NCBI GenBank assembly: GCA_948470475.1 | Contig: OX419345.1 | Span: 14,380,800-14,444,799, forward strand | Direction of reading: 5' to 3' | Length of the DNA stretch: 64,000 nt | Source: Galaxea fascicularis | Taxonomy: Eukaryota > Cnidaria > Anthozoa > Scleractinia > Euphylliidae | Shown here: positions 26,601 to 37,926 of the stretch, in pieces | Layout of the letters: each line of letters starts with the position of its first letter | Position numbering within the stretch: position 1 is the first letter of the stretch | The notes under the pieces: model-generated | What the model was told of the DNA's origin: nothing | Databases searched by the model: none | Seen by the model: the letters and a program-made list of their open reading frames with translations, nothing else | Translations under genes and position numbers: made by a program

Positions 26601-29600
26601 TACAGTGTAATTAAAAAAAAATGTACAAAACCTTATACACATAGGTATAAGAATTTGTATCAAAACAGAGGGTAAAGAAAAAATACAAAATTAATATTAT
26701 TTTTTAATGTTACAGAATGATATACATTGAAAGGACAAATAGAAGTGTCTTACGCATATTTGAGAGTTGTCTGTCTTTCTTCTTGTTGTGTTGAAATCTC
26801 AGCAAACAGGGAACACTGAGCAAGTAAGACTGCAAAGAAAACACAAACATCAAATTGACTTTTTTTATTCTTAGTTTTATTGCTAAGAAAATAAAAATAT
26901 ATATTTTGTCTGCAGACAGAAATAGCAACGCAACATAAAGAAGTTAAGGATAGTAAAGAATTATTTATTTTTTTTGGTATTATTATACCTGGACTGTATC
27001 CAGAGAAAGGCATTGCACATAATTGGCAATTAAATAAAGAGGAAGCAGGATCCAAACTGAACATCCCTTCCCCTTATCACAGGCAGCAAGTTGCAGCTGC
27101 AACAGTCCTGTATAGGATGCATACCAATCTGTGCCCATCTAATTTGAAAACCATGCTTTCTCAACACTAAAGCCCAATACGTGCAACCCGCGCAAGCCTG
27201 AGTATGCCAAGCCATGCCCTGGAAGAGCTGATAATCAGGAACGCACTCTTCAGGAAGAAGTTTTGTCCATTTCGTTGTTAAAATCTGAAACAGCCTGCCG
27301 GATGCCTCATCAGCACTATAAATGACACAGGAATTCGATCTTTTAAGAGCTGGCTGCACACGTTCCTCCTGCAATATTGACTAGAAATGGAAACTGCCAA
27401 CTGTTTGCATGTAATTCTAAACTTTTTCATTTTTCTTTTCTGTTGTGAAAGCTGCTGGAAGCCATTGATTGGTCCATATTAGGTGTCAAATGTAGTCATT
27501 GAACTACATTGTAAATACTTGTATTTCACCCTATGGGCTATTGTTCACTTTACCGTGTTGATAGTTACTCGGTTATAAGACACACACTTCGTTTTAAACA
27601 TACCCCAAACTTGATACAGTCAAAATGTCAGGTTCCCAAATGGAATGTGTTGTCAAAATACCTGGTTATTAGATGCACCATTAATTTCAGCGATCCCACT
27701 GCACAATAAGCGAGCAAATATCATATTTGACTTCTGCTTGTTTTACATGTATATGCATAAATCAAGTTTGGTCAAGATCAGCAAAAATAATAACATCGCG
27801 CAGTAGATAATTCGGAATTGTAGGCTTTTTAAATCAAGTTCTTCTTATTCGGCAATACTTAAGGAAACATTTTCTAATGTCAAAAGCTTTGGTTGCCCAT
27901 CCCCTGGTAGAAATCCTATCCAGGACCTTGACTAGGATTCTATAGAATCCTATTAGGATCCTAACTTAAGATCCTCTTTAGAATCCTTTAGGATCCTACA
28001 GGATCTTAAGTAGGATGCTATCTGATCCTAGTTATCCTAGTTAGGATCCTACTGGATCCTAATTACGATCCTGTAGTATCCTACAGGATCTTAAATAGGA
28101 TCTTTTCCTTCCTAGATCAAAACTGTTTAACATGCAGGATCCTAGTAGGATCTTGCACAGGATCCTGGTCAATTTAAAGGATCTTACACAGGATCCTACT
28201 GATTTTGTAGGATCTTGCACAGGATCCTACTTATTGTATAGGATCTTGAACAGGATCCTATACTTATTGTATAGGATCTTGTACAGGATTCTCCTTATTT
28301 TAAAGAATCTTGCACAGGATCCTACTTATTTTATAGGATCTTGCTTATTTTAAGGAATATGTTACATGGAAAGGATCCTAGTCAAATTATAGAGTGTTAC
28401 AGACTGTACACAAAGGGTCCTACTTATTTTATGGGATCTTGTACAGAATCTTGCTCATTTCAGAGGATTGGGTGTATTCCAGAAGGAATCCACACCTCCC
28501 TGCTGGTTGGGCACATTCTGAAACAAAACTGTTTGGATATCATATTACAGTGCTAATATGCAAATTAATTATCTCAACACAACTCCACTTTGTAATTAAC
28601 ACATAATGCGTCGCTGAGAGGTTATGCAAATTTAATTCCACGCGTCTACAGTGTACTCCGAGTGATGAAAACACTAACAAAATGAATAAAAGGGGGGAAA
28701 TTGGGACTTTTCAAAACAGTTTCACCAGATGCGCCCTGAGTTTGGCACTGATTGTCCAAGGAAGAGCGGATTTTTCTTGTAAAAACAGTGTACCTTGTAA
28801 CCAAATAACAATACAGTAAATAATAAAAAAAATACATCAACAAAATTAATCTAATCTATCATGGTACATACCAAAAGTAAAGAGCCCATCATAGAAACAC
28901 AGAGATGTCATAAGATGAAGGCCAACCACCCAGTCACCAGTGAAGCCAAGCCAAGTCCAGGGGAACCATGGAGACAAAAAACTAAGAATGATAAAATAAA
29001 TTTGATTATTAGCAAGTTAACCAGAGCTGATAATAACAGTCAATCATTGAACATTGGCCATCTGTGTTTTCAAGAATGTCCAGCAAGTTCTACAATTTGG
29101 ATGATTAACACAGCATTTGCGGGGAAGGATGACTGACCATTAATTTTAAAAACTTGTTAACTGTTGCATTTGCAGCAAGACTTATTTTGAAATACTAAAT
29201 CTTATGACATTTTGCACTCTTGATCTCATTGACATTGACAATGCCACAAATCTCTAAGGTCCTGATCTGATGCTACTTAATTACTTTAATAATAAAAAAA
29301 TCAGCAAGTTACTGTACTGTAAAAATGACTCAGTCTTCCTTCCGAGTGATAGATCCCCCATAAAGGTAATTAACTTAACATACAATTTACATTGATTTGC
29401 TGATCAAGGTAAGATGGTAGATGTTTGGAAATTTTTGCATGTTGTCATAATAAAATTGTCTTATGTGCCTTAAGGTGCAAAGAAGACAGGTAACAGGTAA
29501 CATATCTCACCAATTCCAGTAACAGCTGGTCAATTGCATACTGACTTACAAGTTCAGAGTGATTAAGCAAATTTTATTGCAGATTAAGACTAACAAATGC

Positions 29601-31946
29601 ACTTACAATACGATACGATACGATATCCATTTTTTATAGAGGGTATAGACACGTTTAACCCAATAAGAGTTTTCTAACACGAGGCCCTCTAGGTCAGCAC
29701 TAGGAGTGGTCACAGCCAGGGTTCATTACGTCTCTAGTGGTTCCTTTACGTCCCACAAAGTCAATTTGTGAAGAGTTGTGAGATGGTACCTCCAGTTTTA
29801 TCATCCTTATCCAAGAAGACTAGAAAGTCTAACATTTGCAGATGTCATTACAAAGGTAGCACTTTCTCCTCAGTTATTTAAAGACCCTGAGTGTTGGTCC
29901 GACCAGGGCTGGAACCACCAACCTCCCGCTCACTTCTGAGAAATAATAAATACATGTATGCTCACTGTGTTAACTGCGAATAAAAGTGAATCATTGTGAA
30001 GCGAATAAAAGTAAACGTGGTAATGAAAATGCAAACTTCACATGTCTGTTTGAGTGTTACCTTAATGCAAACAAGGGAGCTCCATACAATATTGCCAATC
30101 GTCGCTTCCGTAAAACCATCCAAGTGGAACTGTCCTGATTAAAGGAAAAGGAAAGGATTAGAATAGACATGAGCCACTGCATCAGCTTATTTGCACTTCA
30201 GCTAAGTGGAATAAAAGAGACTACACAATAAATGTTCAATGAAGTTTATTGTTACAGGAACATCATAACACAGATATTAAGGTTTATATGGCTTAACTGA
30301 TATGTACAGTGTATTGATTATTGCATTGTAGTACAGTTTTATAGTGGCCTTACTGGTAAACGTATGACTGACACAAGTCAAAAGTAAAAATTATGACCTT
30401 GCAGTTCATTATTTTGGCTATGGACTGTAGATGACATAATCTTACTGTACACCAGACTGATACAGTATTTGGTAGACAATGGAGATAATATGGGGTGACT
30501 ACCTCATCTTAAAATGGCATGTTCTCTGACTAAGACATGTTACAGACACACCAACTTCTGAAGATCTGAGAAAACAGGACATTTGTTTTCTTCAGGCAAA
30601 ACAAATTAATTGCTTCAGTCTTATTTCCCTTCCTCCTTAGAAACATCTCATTTTTGCCATGGTCTTTTAACATCCAATCAGACACTTGCTTACATGATGT
30701 AACATGGCAGTGAAGACAAAAACATATTTTCCTTGTCAGATTGGGTAAAACATGCACACACATGCAGTCATAAACTGATATTTCTTCCCAGGAAGCGGGG
30801 GGGGGGGGGGGGAGAGTTACCGGTACTCTGAATCTCCAGTCACTGGGATGATCAAATAGGGGCAAAAATCAACACCCCAAAAAATTCCTGGACCAAAAAT
30901 TAATGCCATAAAAATTCCATGCTACTGAGCCATTCTTTCTGTATCCAGGAAACTGCCGGATTATCCAGGAGAGTTTTTGGCATAATTATAAATTATATGA
31001 ATACTATGTTCACACGGAATGTTATTAACTAGGATACACACTGACTACTGACTGCTAGCTAGCTAGAGCTAGGCAAAGTTCAAACCTAACACGATGAAGA
31101 CCAGCTCATTGACTATTATCACTTGCCTGGAAGTAGCCAAACAAAGGGTCATTGATAGCATTCCAAATGAGGAACACAATTTGAGCCACATTGAACCAGT
31201 AGTTTGAAATTCTGAAAGTGAAATGACAAAATTCTAAAAATGAATATTAAGTGAACATTGAGGGAATTCACTGGAAGTCACGGTCTTTCCATCCTCTTTA
31301 CCAAAGGAATAATTATGAGGAGGCAGTCACTCCTTGATCAGCTGTTCTCATTCTCATGCCTCATAGAAATTTTGCATTTCTTGACCTTTGATTTCATGAC
31401 GACTTAGCATGCATGAATTTCATTGGTAGATTGTGTATATATTATAGAGTGCTGCATCCTTTGATCAATCGAATCAATTCCTTTCCGAGATCACATTAAT
31501 TTTTATGCGATCATCAAAGTAAATCACTCAAACCAATTTCTATTTCTACAATTATTTAATTGCTGCGATTATTTCTGCACTACACTACTGTAATAGTTGT
31601 CTGATGTTAAACAACGTGATAATGAAGTTTAACTTTGAAATGACCTTTCCCCTTGTTTGTTTGTTTTGTTTTTTTTAACTTCTGATATTTAGGACATTGG
31701 CTACATGTAATTGTAACGAAAATCTGTATCGATCATGCCAACGACGCAGGAAAGAGGCTGGACTGAAGATATTGAGCTATTACTTTAAAGCTACAGTTGA
31801 TTTTGTCACATCTCCGTAAAACCTCACCTGTAAACATTCAGAAAAATCTTTACATAGTAAAACTGGAAAACAGAATTCATCATGGTGGCAGCCAAAGTTG
31901 TAGCACTGTACGCCAAAGCGTTCCTGTTTACACTTATGGATTGCAT
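17624..31946 (-). CDS. MFSD13A: MFSD13A/TMEM180-like multi-pass transporter, multi-exon
   Basis: A major-facilitator-like membrane protein of the TMEM180 family; its substrate is unknown to me. The ATG is at 31946 and the TGA at 17624-17626. Exons found by translation and splice borders: 31828-31946, 31127-31211, 30061-30134, 28872-28981, 26754-26829, 26125-26188, 25876-26008, 23832-23903, 22143-22220, 19859-19935, 19260-19343, 18763-18871, 18069-18105, 17624-17763. Landmarks are IVFLIWNAINDPLFGY, LMTSLCFYDGLFTF, FHTTFCSNFFLIFVENLIG, DATFSLFNLSVSDIIDNDME and SSMIFGTNALFTKPAQSLAP. The last exon has a terminal TM helix (LLCIIPLIVATVQIIVW) and a basic tail. Phases agree across most junctions. 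Exons between 23832 and 22220 and between 22143 and 19935 (the WFV-type and PHLNN-type segments of the family) were not found. The intron after 31127 uses a GC donor (CAG/GCAAGT). Confidence 0.85.
18304..18378. repeat. Perfect foldback hairpin in an MFSD13A intron
   Basis: AGTCTCCTTCGCAGCCGTTT is followed after a short GTCACGCAACGCTCG-type loop by its exact complement. The arms run about 30 nt. This is a compact palindromic transposon end-pair or hairpin MITE. Confidence 0.75.
18499..18682. repeat. MITE-like foldback element
   Basis: Inverted arms TTGGCGCGAAAATATGCTC and GAGCATATTTTCGCGCCAA continue inward through ATATTTGTCCG. The centre contains GCTCGAGCTTCGCTCTCGA. It lies in the same MFSD13A intron as the hairpin at 18304. 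Confidence 0.65.
21298..21451. repeat. Foldback element with GGAGGCTCTTGCGGGGGAA arms
   Basis: The left arm GTATTCTCGGTATTGAATTG and its complement near 21420-21445, plus the inner arms GGAGGCTCTTGCGGGGGAAT and complement, form an almost continuous hairpin of about 150 nt. Intronic in MFSD13A. Confidence 0.7.
23157..23776. repeat. Composite inverted-repeat element, arms GGCCCAGTTCTCG
   Basis: ACAGTATGAGGCCCAGTTCTCG near 23159 is mirrored by GCCGAGAACTGGGCCCCATACTGT near 23751. Extra internal copies (GCCGAGAACTGGGCCAGCTG near 23561) suggest a nested or rearranged foldback. Intronic in MFSD13A. Confidence 0.55.
24287..24531. repeat. MITE with TIR AGCCTGGTTTTCACTA
   Basis: AGCCTGGTTTTCACTAGC at the left, an internal inverted copy TAGTGAAAACCGGGCT near 24400, and TAGTGAAACCAGGCTT at the right. 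The interior has GCGCAAGCG-like motifs. It ends about 50 bp before the hexamer satellite. Confidence 0.6.
24580..25855. repeat. 1.3-kb hexamer-based minisatellite in an MFSD13A intron
   Basis: Higher-order repeat of about 36-48 bp built on hexamers TATCGT / TATTGC / TATCAC, with the constant core TATCACCATCGATATCGT repeated some thirty times. The array ends about 20 bp from the 5' splice site of the exon at 25876-26008. Because the period is a multiple of three, all frames stay open on both strands; the long Ile/Val-, Ser/Leu- and Asn/Asp-rich open frames here are artefacts. Confidence 0.9.
26440..26615. repeat. SINE-like dispersed element
   Basis: Phrases such as CCAGAGTACCCGGAGAAAAACC, GAATCGAACCCAGGCC and AAGGCGAGTGCTCTCACCGCTAC resemble a repeat common in marine invertebrate genomes. 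The box-B-like GAATCGAACCC hints at tRNA ancestry. The family name cannot be fixed without a library. Intronic in MFSD13A. Confidence 0.4.
27905..28480. repeat. GATC-rich short palindromic repeat array
   Basis: About 0.57 kb in which AGGATCCTA, AGGATCTTA and relatives occur every 10-30 bp, first irregularly, then as units of about 32-38 bp (AGGATCTTGCACAGGATCCTACTTATTTT). The units are self-complementary, so the array can fold in many ways. Intronic in MFSD13A, between exons 28872-28981 and 26754-26829. Confidence 0.75.
29600..29950. repeat. Probable dispersed repeat
   Basis: A non-coding intron segment containing a CGATACGATACGATA microsatellite and a stretch ending in GGGCTGGAACCACCAACCTCCCGCTC that looks like a widespread repeat. 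Identity not established. Confidence 0.3.
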
Positions 31947-34900
31947 TGTAGTATGTGGCATGTGATACTTTCTCTTGCCCTCAATAAGCCAAAATCATCT
32001 ATGCAGACTTTATTTTAAGAAGTGTTAGACATCCACTCAGTTACTATTGAGCCGTTCGAATGTTTTTTCTTGCTTTGACTTCTGCAACAGAAATGGTCAG
32101 CTGAGTTTACATATCACGAATTCATGGTCATGTACCGCAAAGTGGAATGTATCATGGTGGCCCAGAGCAAATAGAGTTCTAAAGTGTGACGTCACAAAAA
32201 ATTAAATCTGTGAAATTATGGGATTGGGCGCCATTTTCCAATGGAGTATCCTTAAAAAAGGTTCCTTGCCAAAACTTAGCTCTTAATTGTAATTCCCAGC
32301 TGAAATATGAAGGATTGAAATTTGATACTGCCCCATATAAATCTCTCTAATCAAGCCGGTAGTTTCGTGGACGCCAGTTATTTCTATTTTCTCCGTGATA
32401 AACATCTCCTGCACGTGCAGAGATCTATGCAAATTTTGTGCTTCACACTAAAAGTATATACAGTAACTTTCATCTAACAAGTTCATGCACCATTATCGTT
32501 GGCTATCGTTTTTGAATGCGAGTCTTACTCAGTTATTTTAATTTTAGGCTGATAATTTTTCCAGGAAAGGAGATTCAAATGCCCACACAAGCCGCTCCAG
32601 TGCCGCTCCGTAAGTTCACCTAGGCCTGTTGTGAGAATGACCGTGGTACGCCAATCAGACTCACTGACACGCGCTCGGAGCACTATTGGTAAAATAATAT
32701 GGTAACCTAAGGCCCGATTCAGACGCCGTACTTTTCATGAGCCGAACCTAGTTCATAAAATTAACTACATGAAAAGTTCGGCGTCTTAATATTTGGAATG
32801 GTTCAGCCGTTCTTCCCGCCTGGCTTGGCTGGGAATTACGACTTTAGAACAGCTTTGTTTCAGACGCCGAACTTTTCATAAATTATTATATATTTTGAAA
32901 ACTACTAAGAATATTGATTAGCCTCCTGGAACGGCTAATTAAGCAAGTTTGACGTCTGAATCAACACCGGCAGGCGTACGTCAGATCGACCGTCCATACG
33001 TACGTCCACCCTTGATATAAGCCAAGGTGAAATGTGACGCTCGAGATGTGGGCAACCCGCGTTTTTCGGCGGGAAAATAAAATAAAAGCTGAAGACAACA
33101 AGAGGAAGCCACTTATCATCTTTTATCCGTACGCGTAACGGTGTTGTTTTTAACAGCCTTTAAACATCTTATTGAAGGCAGGGACTCGTCGGCTCCAGGA
33201 GAAAAAGAATTTGGTTTTATCAACGTGAATTGATAATGTAAATTGACCACCGTACAGGGATTCTAAAAACTGACGTTTCGAACGTTAGCCCTCCGTCAGA
33301 GCGATCAGCGAAAATATGCATTGGCTGGCTTTGCTATTTTATATTTTAATCAGGCGCTGTCTTCGGACGTTGCTGGATCATGTTTTGCCGCTAAAAATCC
33401 TTAAGAAGAAGCTTCCTTGGAAGTCGTGGGAAGTAACACAGGGTAACCATGAGTGAAAAACTATCAAGGCCTCCAAGTATATGTATCTGCTCGGCAAAGC
33501 AATGACTTATGTAAGCTCTGCGTTCGGAGTGATTGTTGACTGACCTAAACTGTCCGCAGGTTAGTACTCTTGTTTGTCTTTTATACGGAAGTTATGTCAA
33601 GAAAATTTATTAATTACGAGTTAAGTACTTCCATTTGTTCTAAATCTCCCCGAAATACCAAGTCTAAGGAAAACAAAGCCCTTGAAAGGGAGCCCGAATC
33701 GGACTGCCGGCCATTTAGTGTTTTTACAACCTTGACCGGCTGCCGGCCATTTAGACACTTTGATATTTATTCTTTGTTGTTTTGATGGCTTATTTGCTCC
33801 GGCTATGAGCCAGTATACAGAGCTCGAGGAACTTGAGTTGAGGCCGTCCTTGTCACTCAAGGCAATGTCTGTCAAGAGTTACTTGCTTTTGAGAGCGTAG
33901 ACATATCCGAGTGCTTGGGGATGTATTCGATAAAATTGCACGTTTCCACCACAGTGAACGAAATTGAGAAAGAGAAAGAGACAATTTAAAAGAAAACTCG
34001 ACTTATTTTTATTGTATTTATCAATTCCAAGACTATTTTTTAATTCATTCTAAGTTTTATTTCTCATACGACCTCTTACATCACTTGTACCACTATTATT
34101 AATATTGATCAAGACTTTAAAATCTATTAATTACGTTATCCCGTCTAAAAGATCTACTTATTCCATTATCCCCCCTCCCCCCCCCCCAAAAGGGGATTAT
34201 TCCTCATCATCCCAACTACAAAAGTTGCGTTTTTTTTAATTCCACTTTAATTTTCAATTTTTCCATTTGTTATTAATGCAAAAGAGTCTCAACAATCCTT
34301 CAAGCAAAATTATGAGTACTGATCGCAAGATCTGCTTTATTTTAACCGACTACCACGGCGCCCTTGTTGGTTTCCCTCAGAGGGACACAGAGAGGGAAAC
34401 TAACAAGGAGGTTCCATGCTAGGTCGGAAAATTATTTCCATGCACCAGACTTTCGCCTTATTTTATGTCTGGATGTTATCCATGTATGCAAACCTATTTT
34501 ATTGATGAAAACAAATTAAAGTAAAATATAATTATCTGAAGAACTCTAAACGCTATAGTCGGCAAAACCTAAAGCGCTTGGCCAATCAATATCCCCTAAT
34601 TCCATAATTCAAGGCGCCTGGCTGCTCACTTTTATGCATTTTAATAAGTGACACTTATTAAAGTGACAAAGTGACAAAGTAATGAGTGACACTTATTACT
34701 TGCTTTAGATACATCGGCAGTTAGGAATTTCTCAGTCGAAACCACCAAGGCAACAACCTCTAAGACACTGAAGGTTTTTTTGAAGGTAAACAACACTAAC
34801 TTTCTCCCTGATAATTTGCTCTTCACAGAACTAACATTAATTAGCAATTATTCGCCAAAGGCGAAGTAAACATTGGTGAATATTCTAGACGAAGTCTAGG

Positions 34901-35441
34901 GAAATATTTCCAATATTTGGTGAGCCTGAGGTTAATAATTCATTTGGAATAATCAGTTACTCAAGTCAAAGAGCACGACCGAAAATTGTCAATTTTATGC
35001 CGGGTTGGTCATTAACGCACGTCAGTGAAAGGCAACGAATATTCTGGTGAGATCAGAAAGAAGTGAAAGTGAATTTTCTTTGTCAACAGTCTATTCAGGA
35101 AAAAACAAGCTACGGTGTCTAACGAGAAGCCAATTTGTTGCGATTTTCGAAACTTTCAGAGAATTGCTTCAGGTTTCTGGCGATTGGACAAGAAAAAGCT
35201 TCACCGTGGTACGTTGTGATTTTTATGAAATGTTAAGCCTCGTCCGTAATCAGCTGCTTCAGGTAGGAATTCATTGTTTTATCGGTTTCGCTGAATAAAT
35301 GGTTATGAAAAGGACTTTTTTTGTTTTGTGGCACTGATAGACCACCAAATGGCGGTCGAGAACTGCCCTACGTGACAGCTAGTTGTCTTGACTACAAATT
35401 AGTTTTCTCGTAAGGGGCCGTTACCCCTCACTGGGATGTGA

Positions 35442-35624
35442 GGGTGCGTTTCTTTGGGATGATCCAGATCATCAGGATCAATAATCCAAGATCACTCGGA
35501 TCATGAAGCATCAAAGGAACCGAGGAATCCCCTCTGGGCAAAGATTACTCGGTGCCTCTGATGCACTGCGATCCGAGTGTTGGAACATCGATCCTGATCT
35601 GGATCATCCCAAAGGAACGCACCC
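35442..35624. repeat. MITE with TIR GGGTGCGTTTCTTTGGGATG
   Basis: The left terminus GGGTGCGTTTCTTTGGGATG with ATCCAGATCA is mirrored by TGATCTGGATCATCCC and AAAGGAACGCACCC at the right. 183 bp long. The interior is also rich in GATC motifs. Confidence 0.7.
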
Positions 35625-36017
35625 CAAGTGGACACATAAATTAATCTAGTTGACTGCCATGCCGTAAGCCCTATCGTAAATTGTGTTTATTATCCAGACT
35701 ATCTGCTACCTGTCTCTGTTTTACATAAAGAAATTATTGCGCAAGTTTTGTTTGTTGTTTTGATCATAGTTTGCCAGTTCCATGATTGAAAAAACTTTCA
35801 TATCTCGCCGTTGAAAACCCGTTTCCCCGATCGACTTAGTTTCATCTTTAGTGTTTTTGAACAGTGCAATTTCTTTCACTCTGATTTATTTCTCAGCTCG
35901 CAGGAATCTAGTGCCTTCGCTATAATAACCCCGCGATAGGTGATTCAATCAGCATATGACGCAGGGCTTGAAAGAACGGCCGGTCAACGGACAATGTCCG
36001 GTCAGAATCGAGCATTA

Positions 36018-37064
36018 GAGACCTTAAGCAACAGGACGGGAAGAGACGACGGCGACGGCAAATCGGTGTGAAGTCTGGGGCGAGACCGGCGTCGCGTTCT
36101 TCTCGCTTCAGCATTTAAGCAACATCGCGACGGCAACTTCCCCTCAAAATATGAAAACTAAACAAGCAAAGCAAAAGGCAAACAAAATAAACAAAGGCAA
36201 GAGAAAAGGTTTACGACCAGCGAAATGCTAACTCAGTTGCGACGTAGAGGAGACGATAATCGTTGCATTTGGAATTTATTTCAAAGCAAAGAGCATGTAA
36301 AAATTCATGTATGGACTTTGAAAGCATATAAAAACTTTGTACATCAACGAGAATTTGCTTGAAAGTCACTCATGACTCTGCAACCTTCTTGTCATTGTCC
36401 TCTTAAGTGAACTAAACATCCCTTTCAAGATTTCTGACGGTAGAAGACAGTATAGGAAATGTAAACATTGGAGATCTTAGCTTACCGAAATGATTTCTTT
36501 GAGCTCTGCTTCAGAGACGACGTTTCTCTTGACATTTCTCTACAAATACTGTAAAACTAAACACCGGAAAGATGATTTTTTACGATTCTTGTGAAAAATC
36601 TAGTAAGTCCTAGCACAAGACGAAAAACTTTGGCATGGAAAGCGACATTGTCCGCACAACGTGAGAACAGTGAAAATCGCGTTGTCGACGTGAGGACGAC
36701 AATTCTCGTCCCCAGAGCTCACGATCCTTCTGGCCTGCGGCAGAAATCGAGAGCTCTGGCCAGTTCCGAAATATGCGCAGTCGCAGTGAAGGTGCATTTT
36801 TGTAGCCGTTAGCAACCACTATTGTTTCAAACTTCTGAGTTTGCGTAGAAGAGCCGGAAGTCCGTGATTCATGGACCTCGTGGTTTGGAACCAGCCAGAG
36901 CTCTCGATCTCTGCCGCAGGCCAGAAGGAACGAGGGCTCTGGGGACGAGAATGGAGGACGACGGGAGACTACTGACGTCTTTTTACGTTCTGCGCATGAG
37001 TGAACCTGAAAATAAACTTCCGGTACGCCGTCCTCGTCTCTCCCGTCCTGTTGCTTAAGGTCTC
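36018..37064. mobile_element. Non-autonomous DNA transposon, ~1.05 kb, with TA duplication
   Basis: GAGACCTTAAGCAACAGGAC at the left is mirrored by GTCCTGTTGCTTAAGGTCTC at the right, flanked on both sides by TA. No transposase frame is present. Inside lies a second foldback, 36702-36952, with arms ATTCTCGTCCCCAGAGCTC and GAGGGCTCTGGGGACGAGAAT, so one element appears nested in another. Confidence 0.7.
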
Positions 37065-37851
37065 TACTGTCCGAGCAAATCCGTGGATGACCGGACATGT
37101 TGTCCGGTCACTTGGGCTTTCAAAGAAAATTCAATTTTGAGACAATCATGATGGAAATTTATTCAATCTTATCATGTTCCCAAAAACGATATTAACTAGA
37201 CGGACTTTTGTTTGTGAAATTGATGACATTTCCTGTTGTAACAGAACAAAGACTAATAAAACTATAACTTCTAATTTTTTGCACACTCGATTTGTTTTGA
37301 GTAACTAGAGTTGCTGTTGCTGAAAATGATACAGATCATGTAACTTGCAAAATGGAGCTTCTATTGCAACTAGTTAAGATGGATTAAATTTGTCCGGCCA
37401 AAAATGCCTATGTCCGAGGAAAATCACGTTTGAACGGGCAATGTGTCCGACGCCTGCCCAATAGTTATTTCAAGCCCTGATATGACAGACGCGTGAATGG
37501 CTCCACCAATGGGAGCAAGGGAATCTATATTATTATACATTGAACTCGCTATCTCTTTTCTGATTGACCAAAAACGTAACAACGATTTTCGAAATCAGCG
37601 TCTTTGACAACATCTGCAGATTATACAATAATCATATAAAGGAGACTTAAGGCCACTGGTACTCACGGCATGACCACGGTGCATGATTTCTAGGTATAAA
37701 TCTTGTCAAGTTCGCGCGCTTTGTGTGGCTCGCCGGCGGCGAAGAAGCAAAATGACGTCCAGGTTTTCCTGGGAATGTTTAACCTCGTGACTATTTTTTC
37801 CTTCAATGTAAATAAAAACAATTATTAGATTCGGTTTTGTGATATCCAGAA

Positions 37852-37926
37852 TAATCAAGGTCTCGGTAAGAGTTATCAGCCTCAGCTTTCGGCTTCAGCT
37901 GATAACTCTTACCTCGACCTTGATTA
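37852..37926. repeat. Short foldback hairpin
   Basis: TAATCAAGGTCTCGGTAAGA and its near-perfect complement TCTTACCTCGACCTTGATTA surround a loop with GGCTTCAGCTGATAAC. About 75 nt. Confidence 0.6.

Noticed and set aside
27905..28606. Short open frames and CRISPR-like appearance of the AGGATCCT array
   Set aside because: Spacing is irregular, units are self-complementary and there are no unique spacers; the setting is a eukaryotic intron.
33230..33310. Retroelement-like phrase ACGTTTCGAACGTTAGCCC
   Set aside because: Resembles a sequence frequent near ends of cnidarian retroelements, but no reverse transcriptase frame is present, so no element is called.
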